Notes: a model not told the origin generated them from the sequence alone. Shown: positions 1 through 9,599, numbered from the stretch's first letter. The stretch is DNA of 64,000 bases from Desulfosporosinus fructosivorans (GCF_004766045.1 NZ_SPQQ01000001.1:558001-622000); one strand, 5' to 3'. A program made the numbers and translations.

Positions 1-201
1 GCCAACAATGGCGTGGAAGCCAAAACTTTAACCTTAAGTGGGCATCCAGGGCCGGTTATTGTAGACTATCTTAATAGTCATCCCCATGACTTGGTGGTTC
101 TTGGACATAGGGGATTGTCCAATATCCAGGCTTTACTTATGGGGAGCGTAGCCTTTAAGGTAGCCAACCTAGCTCCTTGTGCTGTACTCATTGTTAAATA
201 A
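1..201 (+). CDS. Universal stress protein, C-terminal part (cut by window edge)
   Basis: The reading frame is open from base 1, so the start lies outside the window. The visible 66 residues end a UspA domain. The glycine-rich motif GHRG followed nine residues later by GS matches the G-x2-G-x9-G-S/T pattern of ATP-binding Usp proteins, and the domain ends with the usual hydrophobic strand (AVLIVK). Usp proteins are cytoplasmic stress-associated nucleotide-binding proteins; a specific role cannot be read here. A large hairpin follows the stop codon. Confidence 0.8.
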   Translation, partial: ANNGVEAKTLTLSGHPGPVIVDYLNSHPHDLVVLGHRGLSNIQALLMGSVAFKVANLAPCAVLIVK

Positions 202-260
202 TAACAATGAGTTTTGAGGTACAAAGAATGTCCGAAAGAGGAACGATTAAGAATCGGTAT

Positions 261-328
261 AATATTCCATGCTAAAAGGCAAGGGCCAACGTTTATGCGC
301 TGCGCTCTTGCCTTTAGCATGGAATATT
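261..328 (+). terminator. Large inverted repeat after the Usp gene
   Basis: The arms at 261-283 and 307-328 are complementary over 22 bp with one bulged A, around a 23-base loop. There is no T-tract, so it may be a rho-dependent or read-through structure, or a small palindromic element, rather than a classical intrinsic terminator. Confidence 0.5.
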
Positions 329-506
329 CCGAGGGTATAACCTTACATTTATATACTTCTGAAAGTACAAGTGTGGCTAAGCCTATTTCCGGTGCCTGAA
401 GGCTTGGCACTAGTTAAGTTTTCGTTATGCAGTGGCATCCCTACACGTAAATGTCTGGGCAGTATGTTAGAATAAAGTAGAAATGAATCGCTCGGAGGGG
501 ATTATG

Positions 507-1499
507 ATGAGTGTGGGTCAAAAAATTCGTGAGCGTACTGAGAAGGAAGAAGAAGAACGCCTTTCACGATATGCTACTAAAAGTAGGGATGCTAGGCGCG
601 AGCGATTGGAAGAAGAGTGCCCGATCCGTACAAAATTTCAACGAGACCGTGATAGGATTTTGCACAGTAAACCGTTTCGCCGTCTTAAACATAAGACACA
701 GGTTTATATTGCCCCTTCAGGGGATCATTACCGAACTCGTATGACGCATAGTTTGGAAGTTTCCCAAATATGTCGCACGATTGCTCGGGGGCTACAATTG
801 AATGAGGATCTCATCGAAGCGATTGCTTTAGGACATGATGTGGGTCATACTCCCTTTGGACATGTGGGAGAGGAGGCCTTACGGCACATCATCACACACT
901 TTGAACATAATGAGCAGTCAATACGTATTTTAAAGGTCCTAGCCCGTGAGGGCCAGGGATTAAATCTCACAGAGTCTGTTCTCGATGGGATTTTACATCA
1001 CACTGGTGAAATCATCCCAATAACACTCGAGGGACAGATCGTGAAAACAGGAGATCGGATTGCCTATCTTTGTCATGATTATGATGATGCCCTGCGAGCG
1101 GGTTTGCTTATCCAAAGTGACTTGCCTAAAAAGGTTAAGCAGACGCTTGGAGAAAAGCCAAGCGATATGATTACGACGATGGTGGTTGACATGATTGAGG
1201 CCTCTGTGGAGAGAAGTGGCATTTACCAGTCGCCCAAGGTCCAAGGAGCAATGCAGGAATTCCGGCAATTCATGTTTGACAGGGTTTACAACAGCTCAAC
1301 CTTACGCGAGGAGCGTCGTAAAGGGCAATACATTATTCAGGCCCTTTTTGAGTATTATTATAAAGATACCTCTAAACTCCCCGAGAGTTTTTTGACATGG
1401 GCAGGCGGGGACGAAACTCAAGCAGTCGTCGACTATATATCAGGGCTGACGGATAATTACGCCATTGATTTGTTTGGAAGATTGTTTATCCCGCGCTAG
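507..1499 (+). CDS. dgt: Deoxyguanosinetriphosphate triphosphohydrolase-like protein (HD domain)
   Basis: This is predicted to hydrolyse dGTP (or other dNTPs) to the nucleoside and triphosphate, helping to control dNTP pools in the cytoplasm. The HD-domain metal site is visible: histidine in RMTHSLEV near residue 80, the HD pair in LGHDVGHTPFGH, and a distal aspartate in TGDRIAYLCHDYDDA. The N-terminal FQRDRDRILHSKPFRRLKHKTQV stretch is typical of dGTPase-like proteins; this one is the shorter, roughly 330-residue form. A GGAGGGG ribosome site at 494-500 best supports ATG 507 (or 504) over an in-frame ATG at 483. In many Clostridia this gene lies just upstream of dnaG and rpoD, as here. Confidence 0.93.
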   Translation: MSVGQKIRERTEKEEEERLSRYATKSRDARRERLEEECPIRTKFQRDRDRILHSKPFRRLKHKTQVYIAPSGDHYRTRMTHSLEVSQICRTIARGLQLNEDLIEAIALGHDVGHTPFGHVGEEALRHIITHFEHNEQSIRILKVLAREGQGLNLTESVLDGILHHTGEIIPITLEGQIVKTGDRIAYLCHDYDDALRAGLLIQSDLPKKVKQTLGEKPSDMITTMVVDMIEASVERSGIYQSPKVQGAMQEFRQFMFDRVYNSSTLREERRKGQYIIQALFEYYYKDTSKLPESFLTWAGGDETQAVVDYISGLTDNYAIDLFGRLFIPR

Positions 1500-1500
1500 G

Positions 1501-1947
1501 GAGGGTCCGCAAGACACGTTCTTCGACCATGCATTAGTTTGAGTAGGGTTTGCCGTGATGCAAGAGCACCAGCGGAACCTGAGTGAGAGTTCCGGCCAAA
1601 GGAATGGAAGTGATATGATACTTCCTCTACTGGGTAGCTTGGGGATTAGCGTGGCACTGTCTGCGTTTGTTGACGCAGAGACGTTTGCGTATTATACATG
1701 CATATATCTACCGACATATGGTTGAGTAAGAAAACTCAACACCCAGTAAAATCTTAGCTCGAACCTTTAGGATAAGTTAATGAGATAAAGGTGGTTGAGA
1801 GCCTAAACTCTCAACCACCTTTATCTCATGTTATTTTGACGTAAGCCTCACGCCGTATACCCAAGCAATGGAACATCAGTTGGCTTGGGTATGCAAGTCC
1901 GAGAACCGTCCCCGAACTTGCACTTGACCGTGCTAAGACACGACTCT
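1501..1947. other. Structured intergenic region between dgt and the GerMN gene
   Basis: No gene is recognised. The stretch contains several inverted repeats: a short GTTGAGT/ACTCAAC hairpin near 1722-1741, the strong terminator at 1781-1828, an ATACCCAAGC/GCTTGGGTAT hairpin near 1857-1893, and an imperfect TGCAAGT...ACTTGCA palindrome near 1892-1922 that contains a GAACCGTCCCC core. The last resembles short REP-type elements, but that is inference. Confidence 0.4.
1781..1828. terminator. Strong bidirectional hairpin between dgt and gerMN
   Basis: Perfect 21-bp arms (1781-1801 and 1808-1828) enclose a 6-base loop. It sits between convergent genes and could terminate both. Confidence 0.75.
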
Positions 1948-2541
1948 CTATTTAGCAATTAAGCTTTCATTTCTCTTAAGCGGAGTACTGGTATCTAAGT
2001 TCCCGAGTATCCCATCAAGCTTTTTCCCATCCAAGAGAAATTGCACACTGGTGATGCTCGGAAGAGTGGTTAACGTATTTATGATACTATACATTGTCAT
2101 TTGTTCACCAGCAGAACCTCCGCCAAAGTTCTTTTTGAAGTCTGAGGAGAGATCAATAGTGGCTACGCCGTCTTTGCTAACTGTCGCACCGAGTAAAGTA
2201 GTCCCTATAGGAAGTGGTTTTTCCAATCCATTAGGGGGAGTTGCCAGTTCTGTAAACATCGCTTTGATCGTTTCTTGATTCTTGACGATCACTGTTCTCT
2301 CCGTGGCAATTAGTCCACTAGCATCGGCGTTGGGAAAGTAGAGGGTTAACTTTACGGAATCTTGGGTCTCTGTGGGGGTGACTGAGGTAGGAGGAGTTTG
2401 AGAATTTTCGGGGGATTTAGTAGTAGTATCACCGGGTTTGTCGGTGGATGTTTTGGTCGAAGTACATCCTGTCAGAAAGATTCCAACAAGTAGCATTGTT
2501 ATGATCGTAAAAAAAAGAGTTTTTAATGTATGTCTGGACAT
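1948..2541 (-). CDS. GerMN-domain lipoprotein
   Basis: This is a secreted lipoprotein of 197 residues. A signal peptide with a hydrophobic core (FFTIITMLLVGIFL) ends in the lipobox LTGC, giving a lipidated Cys near residue 26. A Thr/Pro/Ser-rich linker follows, to about residue 65. The rest is a GerMN domain (about 68-190) with the typical IDLSSDF and QMTMYSIINTLT segments. GerMN domains occur in GerM and other spore or cell-envelope proteins of Firmicutes, where they are thought to act in cortex or peptidoglycan-associated assembly. A GAGGAAGGTGG ribosome site precedes the ATG. The gene stands alone, convergent with dgt. Confidence 0.88.
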   Translation of the reverse strand: MSRHTLKTLFFTIITMLLVGIFLTGCTSTKTSTDKPGDTTTKSPENSQTPPTSVTPTETQDSVKLTLYFPNADASGLIATERTVIVKNQETIKAMFTELATPPNGLEKPLPIGTTLLGATVSKDGVATIDLSSDFKKNFGGGSAGEQMTMYSIINTLTTLPSITSVQFLLDGKKLDGILGNLDTSTPLKRNESLIAK

Positions 2542-2889
2542 AATATATCCACCTTCCTCATAGGGTACTATATTTGTATCAATCTGTTCTTTTCAGAATG
2601 ATACTAATGCTGTTTATATATTAACACGATTTTCAAGTAGGGGAAAGGGTTTAATTGGTAATGTGAACGCATCAGCTACTTTGGATAAATAAATGTCGAA
2701 GAAAGGAGGGATTATCATGTAAAAAGGAGAATAAAATAGTTTCTGGAAAAATATTTGAATCCTTTATAAAAGTAATTATGAAGAAGAAGACAAAAAAAGA
2801 GGATTCCGTGAATTTTCGGCGAAGAATTGTATGAGCGAAGGGTTGACAAAGTAAATAAAATGTGGGTAAACACCGAAGGGCGTAAGAAC
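2542..2889. other. Intergenic region upstream of dnaG
   Basis: It is AT-rich and carries divergent upstream regions for the GerMN gene (minus) and dnaG (plus). A GAAAGGAGGG sequence near 2702 is followed only by ATG-TAA, so it makes no peptide. No RNA gene or operator is recognised. Confidence 0.3.
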
Positions 2890-4743
2890 GTGGAAAATAG
2901 GATTCATGACGAGTTAATTCCGGAAGCGACTATTGACGAAGTGCGTTCGCGAGCCGATATCGTTGAGGTTATATCTGAATACGTCAGCTTGCAGCGTAAG
3001 GGGAAAAACTATTGGGGCCTTTGTCCTTTCCATTCGGAAAAGACACCAAGTTTTACTGTGACCCCTGAAAAACAAATGTTTTATTGTTTTGGCTGTAATG
3101 TTGGAGGAAACATTTTTTCTTTTGTCATGAAGAAAGAAAATTGGTCTTTTGTTGAAAGCGTTAAAAATTTGGCAAGTCGATACGGTGTGTCTCTTCCTGA
3201 AAAGGAACTATCTCCTCGTGAACGGGAAGACAACCGACTACGCCGACGTTTTGAAGAAATTAACGAATGGGCAGCAAGCTACTTTCATGATGTGCTATTG
3301 AGATTACCTTTAGGAGAACCTGGACGGGTCTACTTTGCTCAGCGCGGGGTTGACCAAGATACTATGAAGAGTTTTCGGTTAGGGTATGCGCCAGACCGCT
3401 GGGATGGATTATTGAGTTACATGCAGGAACGAGGTGTTCGGCCTCAAGAATTAGCTGAGGCCGGCCTAGCTGTCGAAAAGGAGACGCAAAACAAAGAGGG
3501 GCAACAATATTACGATCGTTTTCGAAACCGCGTCCTATTTAGTATACTTGACCGGCGCAAACAGCCAATCGCCTTTGGTGGCCGAGTGTTGGATAATTCA
3601 CTTCCTAAGTATTTGAATTCTCCGGAGAATGCTTTCTTTAATAAGGGGCATCACCTCTATGGAATGCATCGAGCGCATCAAGGTATTCGTGAAGAAGGCT
3701 ATGCTCTGTTGGTCGAGGGTTATATGGATGTCATTGCTTTACAAAATGCTGGGTTTCCAAATGCGGTAGCGTCCTTGGGAACAGCGTTAACAAAGGATCA
3801 GGCAAAGCTTTTGAGACGGTACACTTTACGAGTCGTTCTGCTCTATGATTCTGATGGGGCAGGAATACAGGCTGCATTTCGAGGGGGAGAAATCCTGCGT
3901 GACGCTGGGGTTCGGGTGGACGTCTTAACCTTAACTGGGGCCAAGGATCCAGATGAGTTCTTGAAAAGTTACGGTGTGGAAGAATTTAACAAAGCTCTGA
4001 GCAAGGTTTTGACCTTTGTAGAGTTTAAGTATCGAACATTAGTTCGCGAAAAGCCACCCGGGAACATTCCAGAAAAGGCAGAACTCGTGATTAAACTTGC
4101 GCCAGACATCTTGAAAGTTACCAGCCCAGTGGAACGGGAAGGGTATGAACGCTTTTTGAGTTTGGAACTCGGCCTTACATTAGAGGCTGTACAACGCGAG
4201 ATTGCGAGCCAGGAAGCAAAAAAACCGAAAAAAGAGCGCCTAGAGGAATATTCTCAACAAAATCAGGTTAGTTCTATAAAAAGTAGAGATAATATTACTG
4301 ATGCCATTATAAGTAAGGACAATAGTGCCCCCCCTCTACCGACTGTATATTTAGGGGCATATCGAGCAGAGCTCTTGCTTCTGCGCATGCTTTTAGAAGA
4401 TCTTGCACACTTGCCTAAAATCAAGGCAATGCTAGGAGGATCTTTTTGGAAAGTCCCTGTACATCAGAAAATATTTAATTATCTCGATCAGGATGGTGTA
4501 TTGCCGGCACACTGTGATGAAACAGTTCAAAGCCGATTGGCAAGTTTGCTCCTGGAAGAGTTAGATATATCCCAAACTGAGCGCCTTTTAGAGGATTGCA
4601 TCAAGGAAATTCTTTCGACTCAGGCTGAGGAAAGAGTGGAAGATCTCCAAGAGCGTATGGCGATTTTAGAAAAATCCGGTGACATGGCAGGTGCCATGGC
4701 TCTGTTGAAAGAGATAGGAGAGCGGTTAAAACGTGGCGAATAG
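2890..4743 (+). CDS. dnaG: DNA primase
   Basis: DnaG synthesises RNA primers at the replication fork together with DnaB. The N-terminal CHC2 zinc finger is visible (CPFH ... CFGC), followed by the primase core and the TOPRIM catalytic centre (VEGYMD, then LYDSDGAG, residues about 280-330), and a C-terminal helicase-binding part. The frame is open from TTG 2827 and has ATG 2860. GTG 2890 has the best ribosome site (CGAAGGG, 9-base spacing) and gives MENRI, matching the usual MGNRI-like start, so I chose it; the start is less certain than the identity. dnaG is followed by rpoD in the classic Firmicute macromolecular synthesis order. Confidence 0.96.
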   Translation: MENRIHDELIPEATIDEVRSRADIVEVISEYVSLQRKGKNYWGLCPFHSEKTPSFTVTPEKQMFYCFGCNVGGNIFSFVMKKENWSFVESVKNLASRYGVSLPEKELSPREREDNRLRRRFEEINEWAASYFHDVLLRLPLGEPGRVYFAQRGVDQDTMKSFRLGYAPDRWDGLLSYMQERGVRPQELAEAGLAVEKETQNKEGQQYYDRFRNRVLFSILDRRKQPIAFGGRVLDNSLPKYLNSPENAFFNKGHHLYGMHRAHQGIREEGYALLVEGYMDVIALQNAGFPNAVASLGTALTKDQAKLLRRYTLRVVLLYDSDGAGIQAAFRGGEILRDAGVRVDVLTLTGAKDPDEFLKSYGVEEFNKALSKVLTFVEFKYRTLVREKPPGNIPEKAELVIKLAPDILKVTSPVEREGYERFLSLELGLTLEAVQREIASQEAKKPKKERLEEYSQQNQVSSIKSRDNITDAIISKDNSAPPLPTVYLGAYRAELLLLRMLLEDLAHLPKIKAMLGGSFWKVPVHQKIFNYLDQDGVLPAHCDETVQSRLASLLLEELDISQTERLLEDCIKEILSTQAEERVEDLQERMAILEKSGDMAGAMALLKEIGERLKRGE

Positions 4744-4792
4744 TAAGGTTAAAGACTCGCAAAAGAATGATCTGAGGGAAGGTGGGGGTCAG

Positions 4793-5920
4793 ATGAACGA
4801 ACAGCAAAAAATGGATAGCGTCCAAGCCCTCATTCAGAAAGGTAAAAAGAAAGGATCCATAACATTCCGAGAGATTATGGATGCTCTCCAAGGGATTGAT
4901 CTTTCCGCGGATCAAATTGACGATGTCTACCAACAATTTGGCCGTATGGGAATAGATGTGGTGCCTGAACCTGGTGAAGTTGACCTGGAGATTTTAAAAA
5001 AGGTCAAGGATGACGAGGAGGATATCGCAGAGGAGTCGGAAGACGATGAAGAGGTAGAAGCGGAGGTTGACCTTAGCGTCCCTGAAGGCGTGGGGATTGA
5101 TGATCCGGTCCGCATGTATCTCAAAGAAATTGGACGAGTCCCTTTGCTTTCCGCCGAGGAAGAAATACAATTGGCGAAACGAATGGAAGAAGGCGACGAG
5201 GAAGCGAAGCGCCGACTAGCGGAAGCGAATTTGCGACTCGTAGTCAGTATCGCGAAACGATATGTTGGACGGGGGATGCTTTTCCTTGATCTGATTCAAG
5301 AGGGTAACTTGGGACTGATTAAGGCAGTCGAAAAATTTGACTATATCAAAGGATTTAAATTTAGCACGTATGCCACTTGGTGGATTCGTCAAGCCATTAC
5401 TCGTGCTATTGCTGACCAGGCTCGGACGATCCGAATTCCAGTGCATATGGTAGAAACGATCAACAAGTTGATCCGCGTTTCACGGCAACTCTTGCAGGAA
5501 TTGGGGAGGGAACCCGCTCCTGAAGAAATCGCCAAAGTGATGGATATCCCTGTTGAACGGGTACGGGAAATCATGAAGATTGCTCAAGAACCTGTTTCGC
5601 TTGAGACCCCCATCGGGGAAGAAGAAGACTCCCATTTGGGAGACTTTATCCCTGACGAAGATGCTCCAGCGCCAGCGGAGGCTGCTTCATTCATCCTCTT
5701 AAAAGAGCAGTTGGAAGAAGTTCTAGAAACGTTAACCCCCCGGGAAGAAAAAGTGCTGAGGTTGCGCTTTGGACTGGATGATGGACGGACCCGGACATTG
5801 GAAGAAGTTGGCCAAGAATTTGGAGTTACTCGAGAACGAATTCGGCAGATTGAAGCCAAAGCTTTACGGAAATTGCGCCATCCAAGCCGAAGTAAAAAAC
5901 TGAAAGACTACTTGGAATAA
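4793..5920 (+). CDS. rpoD: RNA polymerase primary sigma factor (sigma-70/SigA)
   Basis: This is the housekeeping sigma factor that directs RNA polymerase to -35/-10 promoters. Region 1.1 is followed by a short acidic stretch (near residues 75-100). Region 1.2 follows ([11 protein letters not shown]), then region 2 with the -10-binding helix ([20 protein letters not shown]), region 3, and region 4 with the -35 helix-turn-helix ([20 protein letters not shown]) near the C-terminus. At 375 residues it is normal for clostridial SigA. The frame extends to GTG 4733, overlapping dnaG, but ATG 4793 follows a purine-rich GGTGGGGGT site and gives the expected N-terminus. Confidence 0.97.
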   Translation: MNEQQKMDSVQALIQKGKKKGSITFREIMDALQGIDLSADQIDDVYQQFGRMGIDVVPEPGEVDLEILKKVKDDEEDIAEESEDDEEVEAEVDLSVPEGVGIDDPVRMYLKEIGRVPLLSAEEEIQLAKRMEEGDEEAKRRLAEANLRLVVSIAKRYVGRGMLFLDLIQEGNLGLIKAVEKFDYIKGFKFSTYATWWIRQAITRAIADQARTIRIPVHMVETINKLIRVSRQLLQELGREPAPEEIAKVMDIPVERVREIMKIAQEPVSLETPIGEEEDSHLGDFIPDEDAPAPAEAASFILLKEQLEEVLETLTPREEKVLRLRFGLDDGRTRTLEEVGQEFGVTRERIRQIEAKALRKLRHPSRSKKLKDYLE

Positions 5921-5930
5921 ACCCAGAAGG

Positions 5931-5960
5931 CGAAGTTCGATGTTCGAAAATCGAACTTCG
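5931..5960 (+). terminator. Hairpin after rpoD
   Basis: 11-bp perfect arms (5931-5941 and 5950-5960) start ten bases after the rpoD stop. No T-tract follows. Confidence 0.6.
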
Positions 5961-6029
5961 GGTGTGCCGTTAATTCTCCGGATATTGAAGGTCGTTCGGG
6001 GTGCGAATTAATTAAATTTCAGATTATAC

Positions 6030-6058
6030 TTGACTATGAGCCCTGAATTACGTATAAT
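6030..6058 (+). promoter_or_regulatory. Sigma-A promoter for the tRNA cluster
   Basis: TTGACT (6030-6035) and a perfect TATAAT (6053-6058) are separated by 17 bases and lie 18 bases before the first tRNA. Confidence 0.8.
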
Positions 6059-6076
6059 AACCCGTGCAAAGGACAT

Positions 6077-6151
6077 TCCTCGATAGCTCAATGGTGGAGC
6101 AACCGGCTGTTAACCGGTAGGTTGTAGGTTCGAGTCCTACTCGGGGAGCCA
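6077..6151 (+). tRNA. tRNA-Asn (GTT)
   Basis: This is a full cloverleaf: acceptor TCCTCGA/TCGGGGA, D arm, anticodon loop CTGTTAA with GTT, T loop TTCGAGT, discriminator G and an encoded CCA. Confidence 0.95.
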
Positions 6152-6172
6152 TTTTCCTTTGATACTAAATAC

Positions 6173-6247
6173 GGGCCCATAGCTCAGCGGTAGAGCCCCC
6201 CGCTCATAACGGGTTGGTCCTTGGTTCGAATCCAAGTGGGCCCACCA
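6173..6247 (+). tRNA. tRNA with CAT anticodon (Met elongator or lysidine-modified Ile)
   Basis: Acceptor GGGCCCA/TGGGCCC, anticodon loop CTCATAA, T loop TTCGAAT and an encoded CCA are all present. The anticodon alone cannot separate elongator Met from Ile2. The first base pair of the anticodon stem is a C/T mismatch. It lacks initiator features. Confidence 0.9.
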
Positions 6248-6377
6248 TTTCATAGGTCAAGTGGTCAGAAACCAGAGGCCAGAGACGAGAAAAGGTGGGT
6301 ATTCCTTAGGGAATACAACAAGTCTGAAGTTAGTGGCCAGAAGCCAAAGTATTATACATACTCGAACATTGAAACAG

Positions 6378-6452
6378 GGGCGATTAGCTCAGCGGTAGAG
6401 CGCATCCTTCACACGGATGAGGCCACTGGTTCGAGACCAGTATCGCCCACCA
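6378..6452 (+). tRNA. tRNA-Val (CAC)
   Basis: Acceptor GGGCGAT/ATCGCCC, anticodon loop TTCACAC with CAC, T loop TTCGAGA and an encoded CCA. The 130 bases between this and the CAT tRNA hold GGCCAGA-type repeats but no gene. Confidence 0.94.
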
Positions 6453-6651
6453 ATAAAGTGAGACTTGATCGCTCACCTAAGATGTAGATAATGGACTGTA
6501 GCAACTTGCTGGGTCCATTTTGTGTTTCCAAAATATGTTGAGGTTCCATTGATAGAGTTTTTTGGACATAATAGTGAATAAGGTATTACTTATTAGGGAA
6601 CGTGAACTTGTTAACTCTAACTAAAGTTGAACATTGAGACTACGGAGTACT

Positions 6652-6675
6652 ACTCCCACTTGTAGAAGTGGGAGT
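6652..6675 (+). terminator. Hairpin just upstream of trmK
   Basis: ACTCCCACT pairs with AGTGGGAGT around TGTAGA, within 25 bases of the trmK start. It could end the tRNA transcript or attenuate trmK. Confidence 0.45.
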
Positions 6676-6698
6676 CTCACGATTGGATGAGGTGAACT

Positions 6699-7496
6699 AT
6701 GTCTTTATCAGTTACAATAGGTCCCCGCCTGCAAATGGTCGCTTCGTTTGTCCCAAATGGTGCAAATCTTGGGGACATAGGGACGGATCATGCTTATTTA
6801 CCGATAGCCCTTTTTGAGACTCAGAGAATTTCAAAAGCAGTTGCCATTGACGTTCATGAAGGTCCGTATCAATCGGCCTTAGCGGCCGTCAAAGCTCGGC
6901 ACCTAGAAACAGTCATAGATGTGCGGTTTGGGGATGGGCTAATGCCCCTTAAGAAGGAGGAAGTCAATGTCTTGACGCTTGCCGGAATGGGTGGAAGGAC
7001 CATGCTAGATATCCTCGCTGCTCGACCGGATGTTTTAGAGTCAGTGCACGACCTTATCTTGCAACCTCAAGGGTCTGAGAGCGCGCTCCGTTTGGCATTG
7101 TTAAAGGAGGGGTGGCGGCTGAAAACGGAAAGGTTAGTTGAGGAAGACGGCCGAATCTATGTCGTTATGGCATACTCTAAGGACGATGGCTGGAACAGCG
7201 CCGAACTTCAAAGATTTGAACACAAGTGGAGTGAACGTTTACACACCGTCTTTGAAAACGAGGGTATCTCAGCTCCGGAATTTCAACGCCTTGTACAGAA
7301 GCTGGTTTGGCATTTTGGGCCGCTAGTCTTGGAAGAACGGACGGACCACTTGAACCAATATATGAGCGAATACTGGAGTATGCTTACAAAGCGAATGGAG
7401 CAAATGAAAAAGTCAAACAACACTGAGATTATGGTCAAAATCAGAGAGGTATCTGAGGAATTGGCGTTGTTGGAGGGATTGCGGAGATGGCAGTAA
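6699..7496 (+). CDS. trmK: tRNA (adenine(22)-N(1))-methyltransferase
   Basis: TrmK methylates N1 of A22 in tRNA using S-adenosylmethionine. The Rossmann motif I (LGDIGTDHAYLP, about residues 24-36), the acidic VAIDVHEGP, and the GMGG loop are visible, followed by the mostly helical C-terminal part of this family. At 265 residues it is slightly longer than Bacillus TrmK. The gene follows rpoD, as in many Firmicutes, and overlaps the next gene by 10 bases, so the two are translationally coupled. GATGAGGTG precedes ATG 6699. Confidence 0.92.
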   Translation: MSLSVTIGPRLQMVASFVPNGANLGDIGTDHAYLPIALFETQRISKAVAIDVHEGPYQSALAAVKARHLETVIDVRFGDGLMPLKKEEVNVLTLAGMGGRTMLDILAARPDVLESVHDLILQPQGSESALRLALLKEGWRLKTERLVEEDGRIYVVMAYSKDDGWNSAELQRFEHKWSERLHTVFENEGISAPEFQRLVQKLVWHFGPLVLEERTDHLNQYMSEYWSMLTKRMEQMKKSNNTEIMVKIREVSEELALLEGLRRWQ

Positions 7497-8335
7497 CAAC
7501 AGAATTAGTGGCTCAGGTCATAGAAAAAATAGCGCCCAAATCATGGGCTGAGGTGTGGGATAACGTCGGGTTGCTTGTCGGGTGCGGATCTACCCCTATC
7601 GAGCGTATCCTAATCACCTTAGATGGAACGCTGGAGGTCGTCGAAGAAGCAAAAGCCTATGGTGCGCAGCTTATCGTGGCGCATCACCCGATAATTTTTC
7701 GACCCCTGAAAAATTTAAGAGCAGATAACGCCGCAGCTCAGGTCCCTCTTCGACTTTTGCAACATCAGATTGGCTATTACGCAGCCCATACGAATTTAGA
7801 CCAGTCCATTTTTTCTTCGAGCCGAGCACTTGCTGGGGTCCTTGGGTTAACAAAAATAAAAATCCTGGAAGAATCAGTGTCTGATCTCAATCCTTTGCTT
7901 GATCTTGGAGAGAAGCGAGGGTATGGGGTGAGTGGGTACCTACCGAGGCCAGAAAAGTTAGGAGAGGTCTGGAAACGCTTTTTGGGTCTCTTAAGTCAGT
8001 CAGGATTGTATGCACATCCCTATGATTTGGCAGGAGTTCGCTTAGCTGGATCGTTAGAGAAGACTGTGCGAAAAGTGGTAATCGTCAATGGGAGCGGAGC
8101 TAGCTTTGTACCGAAAGCGTTGTTTAAAGGCGCGGATCTTTTTATTACGGGTGACGTTGACCATCATGCTGTCCTAGACGCCCTTGAAGGTGGAATGGCT
8201 GTCGGGGATCTCGGGCATTTCCTGAGTGAGGCCCCCATGCTTCAAGCACTTTATGACTATCTTAGCGCTGAGAAAGCCCTGCAGGGTGTCGAAATTAAGG
8301 TGAGTTCAATCAATTGCTCGCCTTGGAATTCATAA
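7487..8335 (+). CDS. Nif3-like dinuclear metal centre hexameric protein (YqfO family, short form)
   Basis: This belongs to the conserved Nif3/YqfO family. Members form toroidal hexamers with a two-metal site and have proposed GTP cyclohydrolase-like or metal-handling roles, but the exact function is not established. Metal-binding motifs are visible: VAHHPIIF (near residue 65), AAHTNLD (near 99), and a C-terminal GHFLSE. At 282 residues it lacks the inserted PII-like domain seen in the roughly 370-residue Bacillus form. It overlaps trmK and probably shares its transcript. Confidence 0.9.
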   Translation: MAVTTELVAQVIEKIAPKSWAEVWDNVGLLVGCGSTPIERILITLDGTLEVVEEAKAYGAQLIVAHHPIIFRPLKNLRADNAAAQVPLRLLQHQIGYYAAHTNLDQSIFSSSRALAGVLGLTKIKILEESVSDLNPLLDLGEKRGYGVSGYLPRPEKLGEVWKRFLGLLSQSGLYAHPYDLAGVRLAGSLEKTVRKVVIVNGSGASFVPKALFKGADLFITGDVDHHAVLDALEGGMAVGDLGHFLSEAPMLQALYDYLSAEKALQGVEIKVSSINCSPWNS

Positions 8336-8343
8336 GGTTGATT

Positions 8344-8396
8344 AAGGGCGAACGAAACTTTCTCATCAGATAGTGAGTTAGCTCGCTCGCCCTTTA
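8344..8396 (+). terminator. Terminator after nif3-like gene
   Basis: AAGGGCGA pairs with TCGCCCTT across a long, partly self-paired loop, just after the stop at 8335. Confidence 0.55.
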
Positions 8397-8481
8397 TCTC
8401 TATGTATGTGTCTATAAATTCCGCATATGGGAGGTATAGAAAGATAGAATAAGGGTACTTTGTGAAAGTAAATATTACCAC

Positions 8482-8510
8482 TTGACATAGATTGAAGGAT
8501 ATTGTACTAT
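8482..8510 (+). promoter_or_regulatory. Sigma-A promoter
   Basis: A perfect TTGACA (8482-8487), 17-base spacer and TACTAT (8505-8510). It could drive the 51-residue ORF and rnpB. Confidence 0.7.
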
Positions 8511-8628
8511 TAAGTTCAAGCAATAGTCTGAAAATAGATTCTTTTCACGGAAGTGCATAAAGCCTATTTAGAAGAATTATCATCCTTGATTTGCTTAGAA
8601 CCAATTAAGAAAGGAGTCCGATGCGATT

Positions 8629-8784
8629 ATGTTTATGAATCGAATAGAAGTTCTACAAAAAGAACGAGAGAAGGTCTTAGTAAATTTAGCGGAAAATAAA
8701 GGTAACCGAGCGAAATGGTTAACCGCGCTAATGGACATTGACGATGAGATGGAACAAATGACAGAGATTAAGCAGAAAAACTAA
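8629..8784 (+). CDS. Small hypothetical protein (51 aa)
   Basis: I do not recognise a family. The peptide is charged and helical (MFMNRIEVLQKEREKVLVNL at the start), rich in Glu and Lys, and probably a short coiled coil. An AAAGGAGT site at 8610-8617 lies upstream, though the spacing to ATG 8629 is long (11 bases). It sits between a good sigma-A promoter and rnpB, so it may be the leader gene of the rnpB transcript. Codon choice resembles that of the neighbours. Confidence 0.6.
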   Translation: MFMNRIEVLQKEREKVLVNLAENKGNRAKWLTALMDIDDEMEQMTEIKQKN

Positions 8785-8837
8785 TTAGGTAAAACTCTCC
8801 ATTTGACCAAAGCTGATTTTTCTAGTAAGATAGCGTA

Positions 8838-9213
8838 GCGAAGCCAATCAGATGATCGCGGAGGTAAGGACCGAAAGGTCGCCTCTGAGGAAAGTCCGAG
8901 CTCCACAGGGCGAGGTGCTGGGTAACACCCAGTGGGGGGAACCCCAAGGATAGTGCAACAGAGAGATACCGCCTGGTCCTCAGCGTGCTGAAGACTAGGT
9001 AAGGGTGGAAAGGCGAGGTAAGAGCTCACCGGCAGCCAGGTGACTGGCTGGCCATGTAAACCCCACCTGGAGCAAGACTGAATAGGGGAACTATGAACGG
9101 CCCGTTTTTGTTCCCGGGTAAGGTCGCTAGAGGCCGTCGGTAACGGCGGTTCGAGATAGATGATCATCACCTCCATACGGAGGGACAGAACTCGGCTTAT
9201 AGATTGACTTCGC
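8838..9213 (+). ncRNA. rnpB: RNase P RNA, class A
   Basis: This is the catalytic RNA that removes 5' leaders from tRNA precursors. The conserved core GAGGAAAGTCCGAGCTCCAC, the GATAGTGCAACAGAGAGATA segment, AAGGGTGGAAAGG and the 3' AGAACTCGGCTTATAGA are all present. The ends pair as P1 (GCGAAG at 8838 with CTTCGC ending at 9213). The layout is the ancestral class A type usual in Clostridia, not the Bacillus class B type. Confidence 0.95.
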
Positions 9214-9599
9214 ATTATATTCTGGGTTATCAGAAACAATGGGCCTATTTACTATACAAACCCTTCGGCTCAAATGACATCGTTTAACCGCATATTAATT
9301 AATCTAGAATACGTGACAAGAGGCAACTGTGAGGTTGCCTCTTGTTATTAGGGTAAATCCCATTACTTGAGGTTATAGGAACGCTCCTAGGCTCTTTAGC
9401 CATTAAATTGTTGAGGTTAAACTCCGTAATGTTAATTTGTCCCCAATATTCGCTGTGATAGTACGTAGCGGATACTTCTTTTTTTGATTTTAGGCCTCCG
9501 GCGATTTCTTTGGCAGTGGCGCCTCGAAGGGTCACCGGTTTCTATAAATTGTGACTGGTAAAATTAGTGTTATGTCACTGGGGGACTCTTTGACTGTAG
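9214..9599. other. Region between rnpB and the permease gene
   Basis: It contains the terminator at 9316-9345. A 78-codon minus-strand frame (9299-9535) has no recognisable family or ribosome site. No other signal is seen. Confidence 0.3.
9316..9345. terminator. Terminator after rnpB
   Basis: Perfect 12-bp arms ACAAGAGGCAAC/GTTGCCTCTTGT around a 6-base loop, followed by TATTA. Confidence 0.75.

Noticed and set aside
214..399. 61-codon plus-strand frame after the Usp gene
   Set aside because: It is made mostly of the long inverted repeat at 261-328 and has no recognisable protein features.
6240..6376. Coding frame across the tRNA spacer
   Set aside because: It runs through two tRNA genes and spacer repeats; not a protein gene.
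8781..9239. 152-codon minus-strand frame
   Set aside because: It lies antisense to RNase P RNA; the open frame is a by-product of the GC-rich structured RNA.
9299..9535. 78-codon minus-strand frame
   Set aside because: It has no ribosome site, crosses the rnpB terminator and matches no family I recognise. It might be a remnant but cannot be supported.
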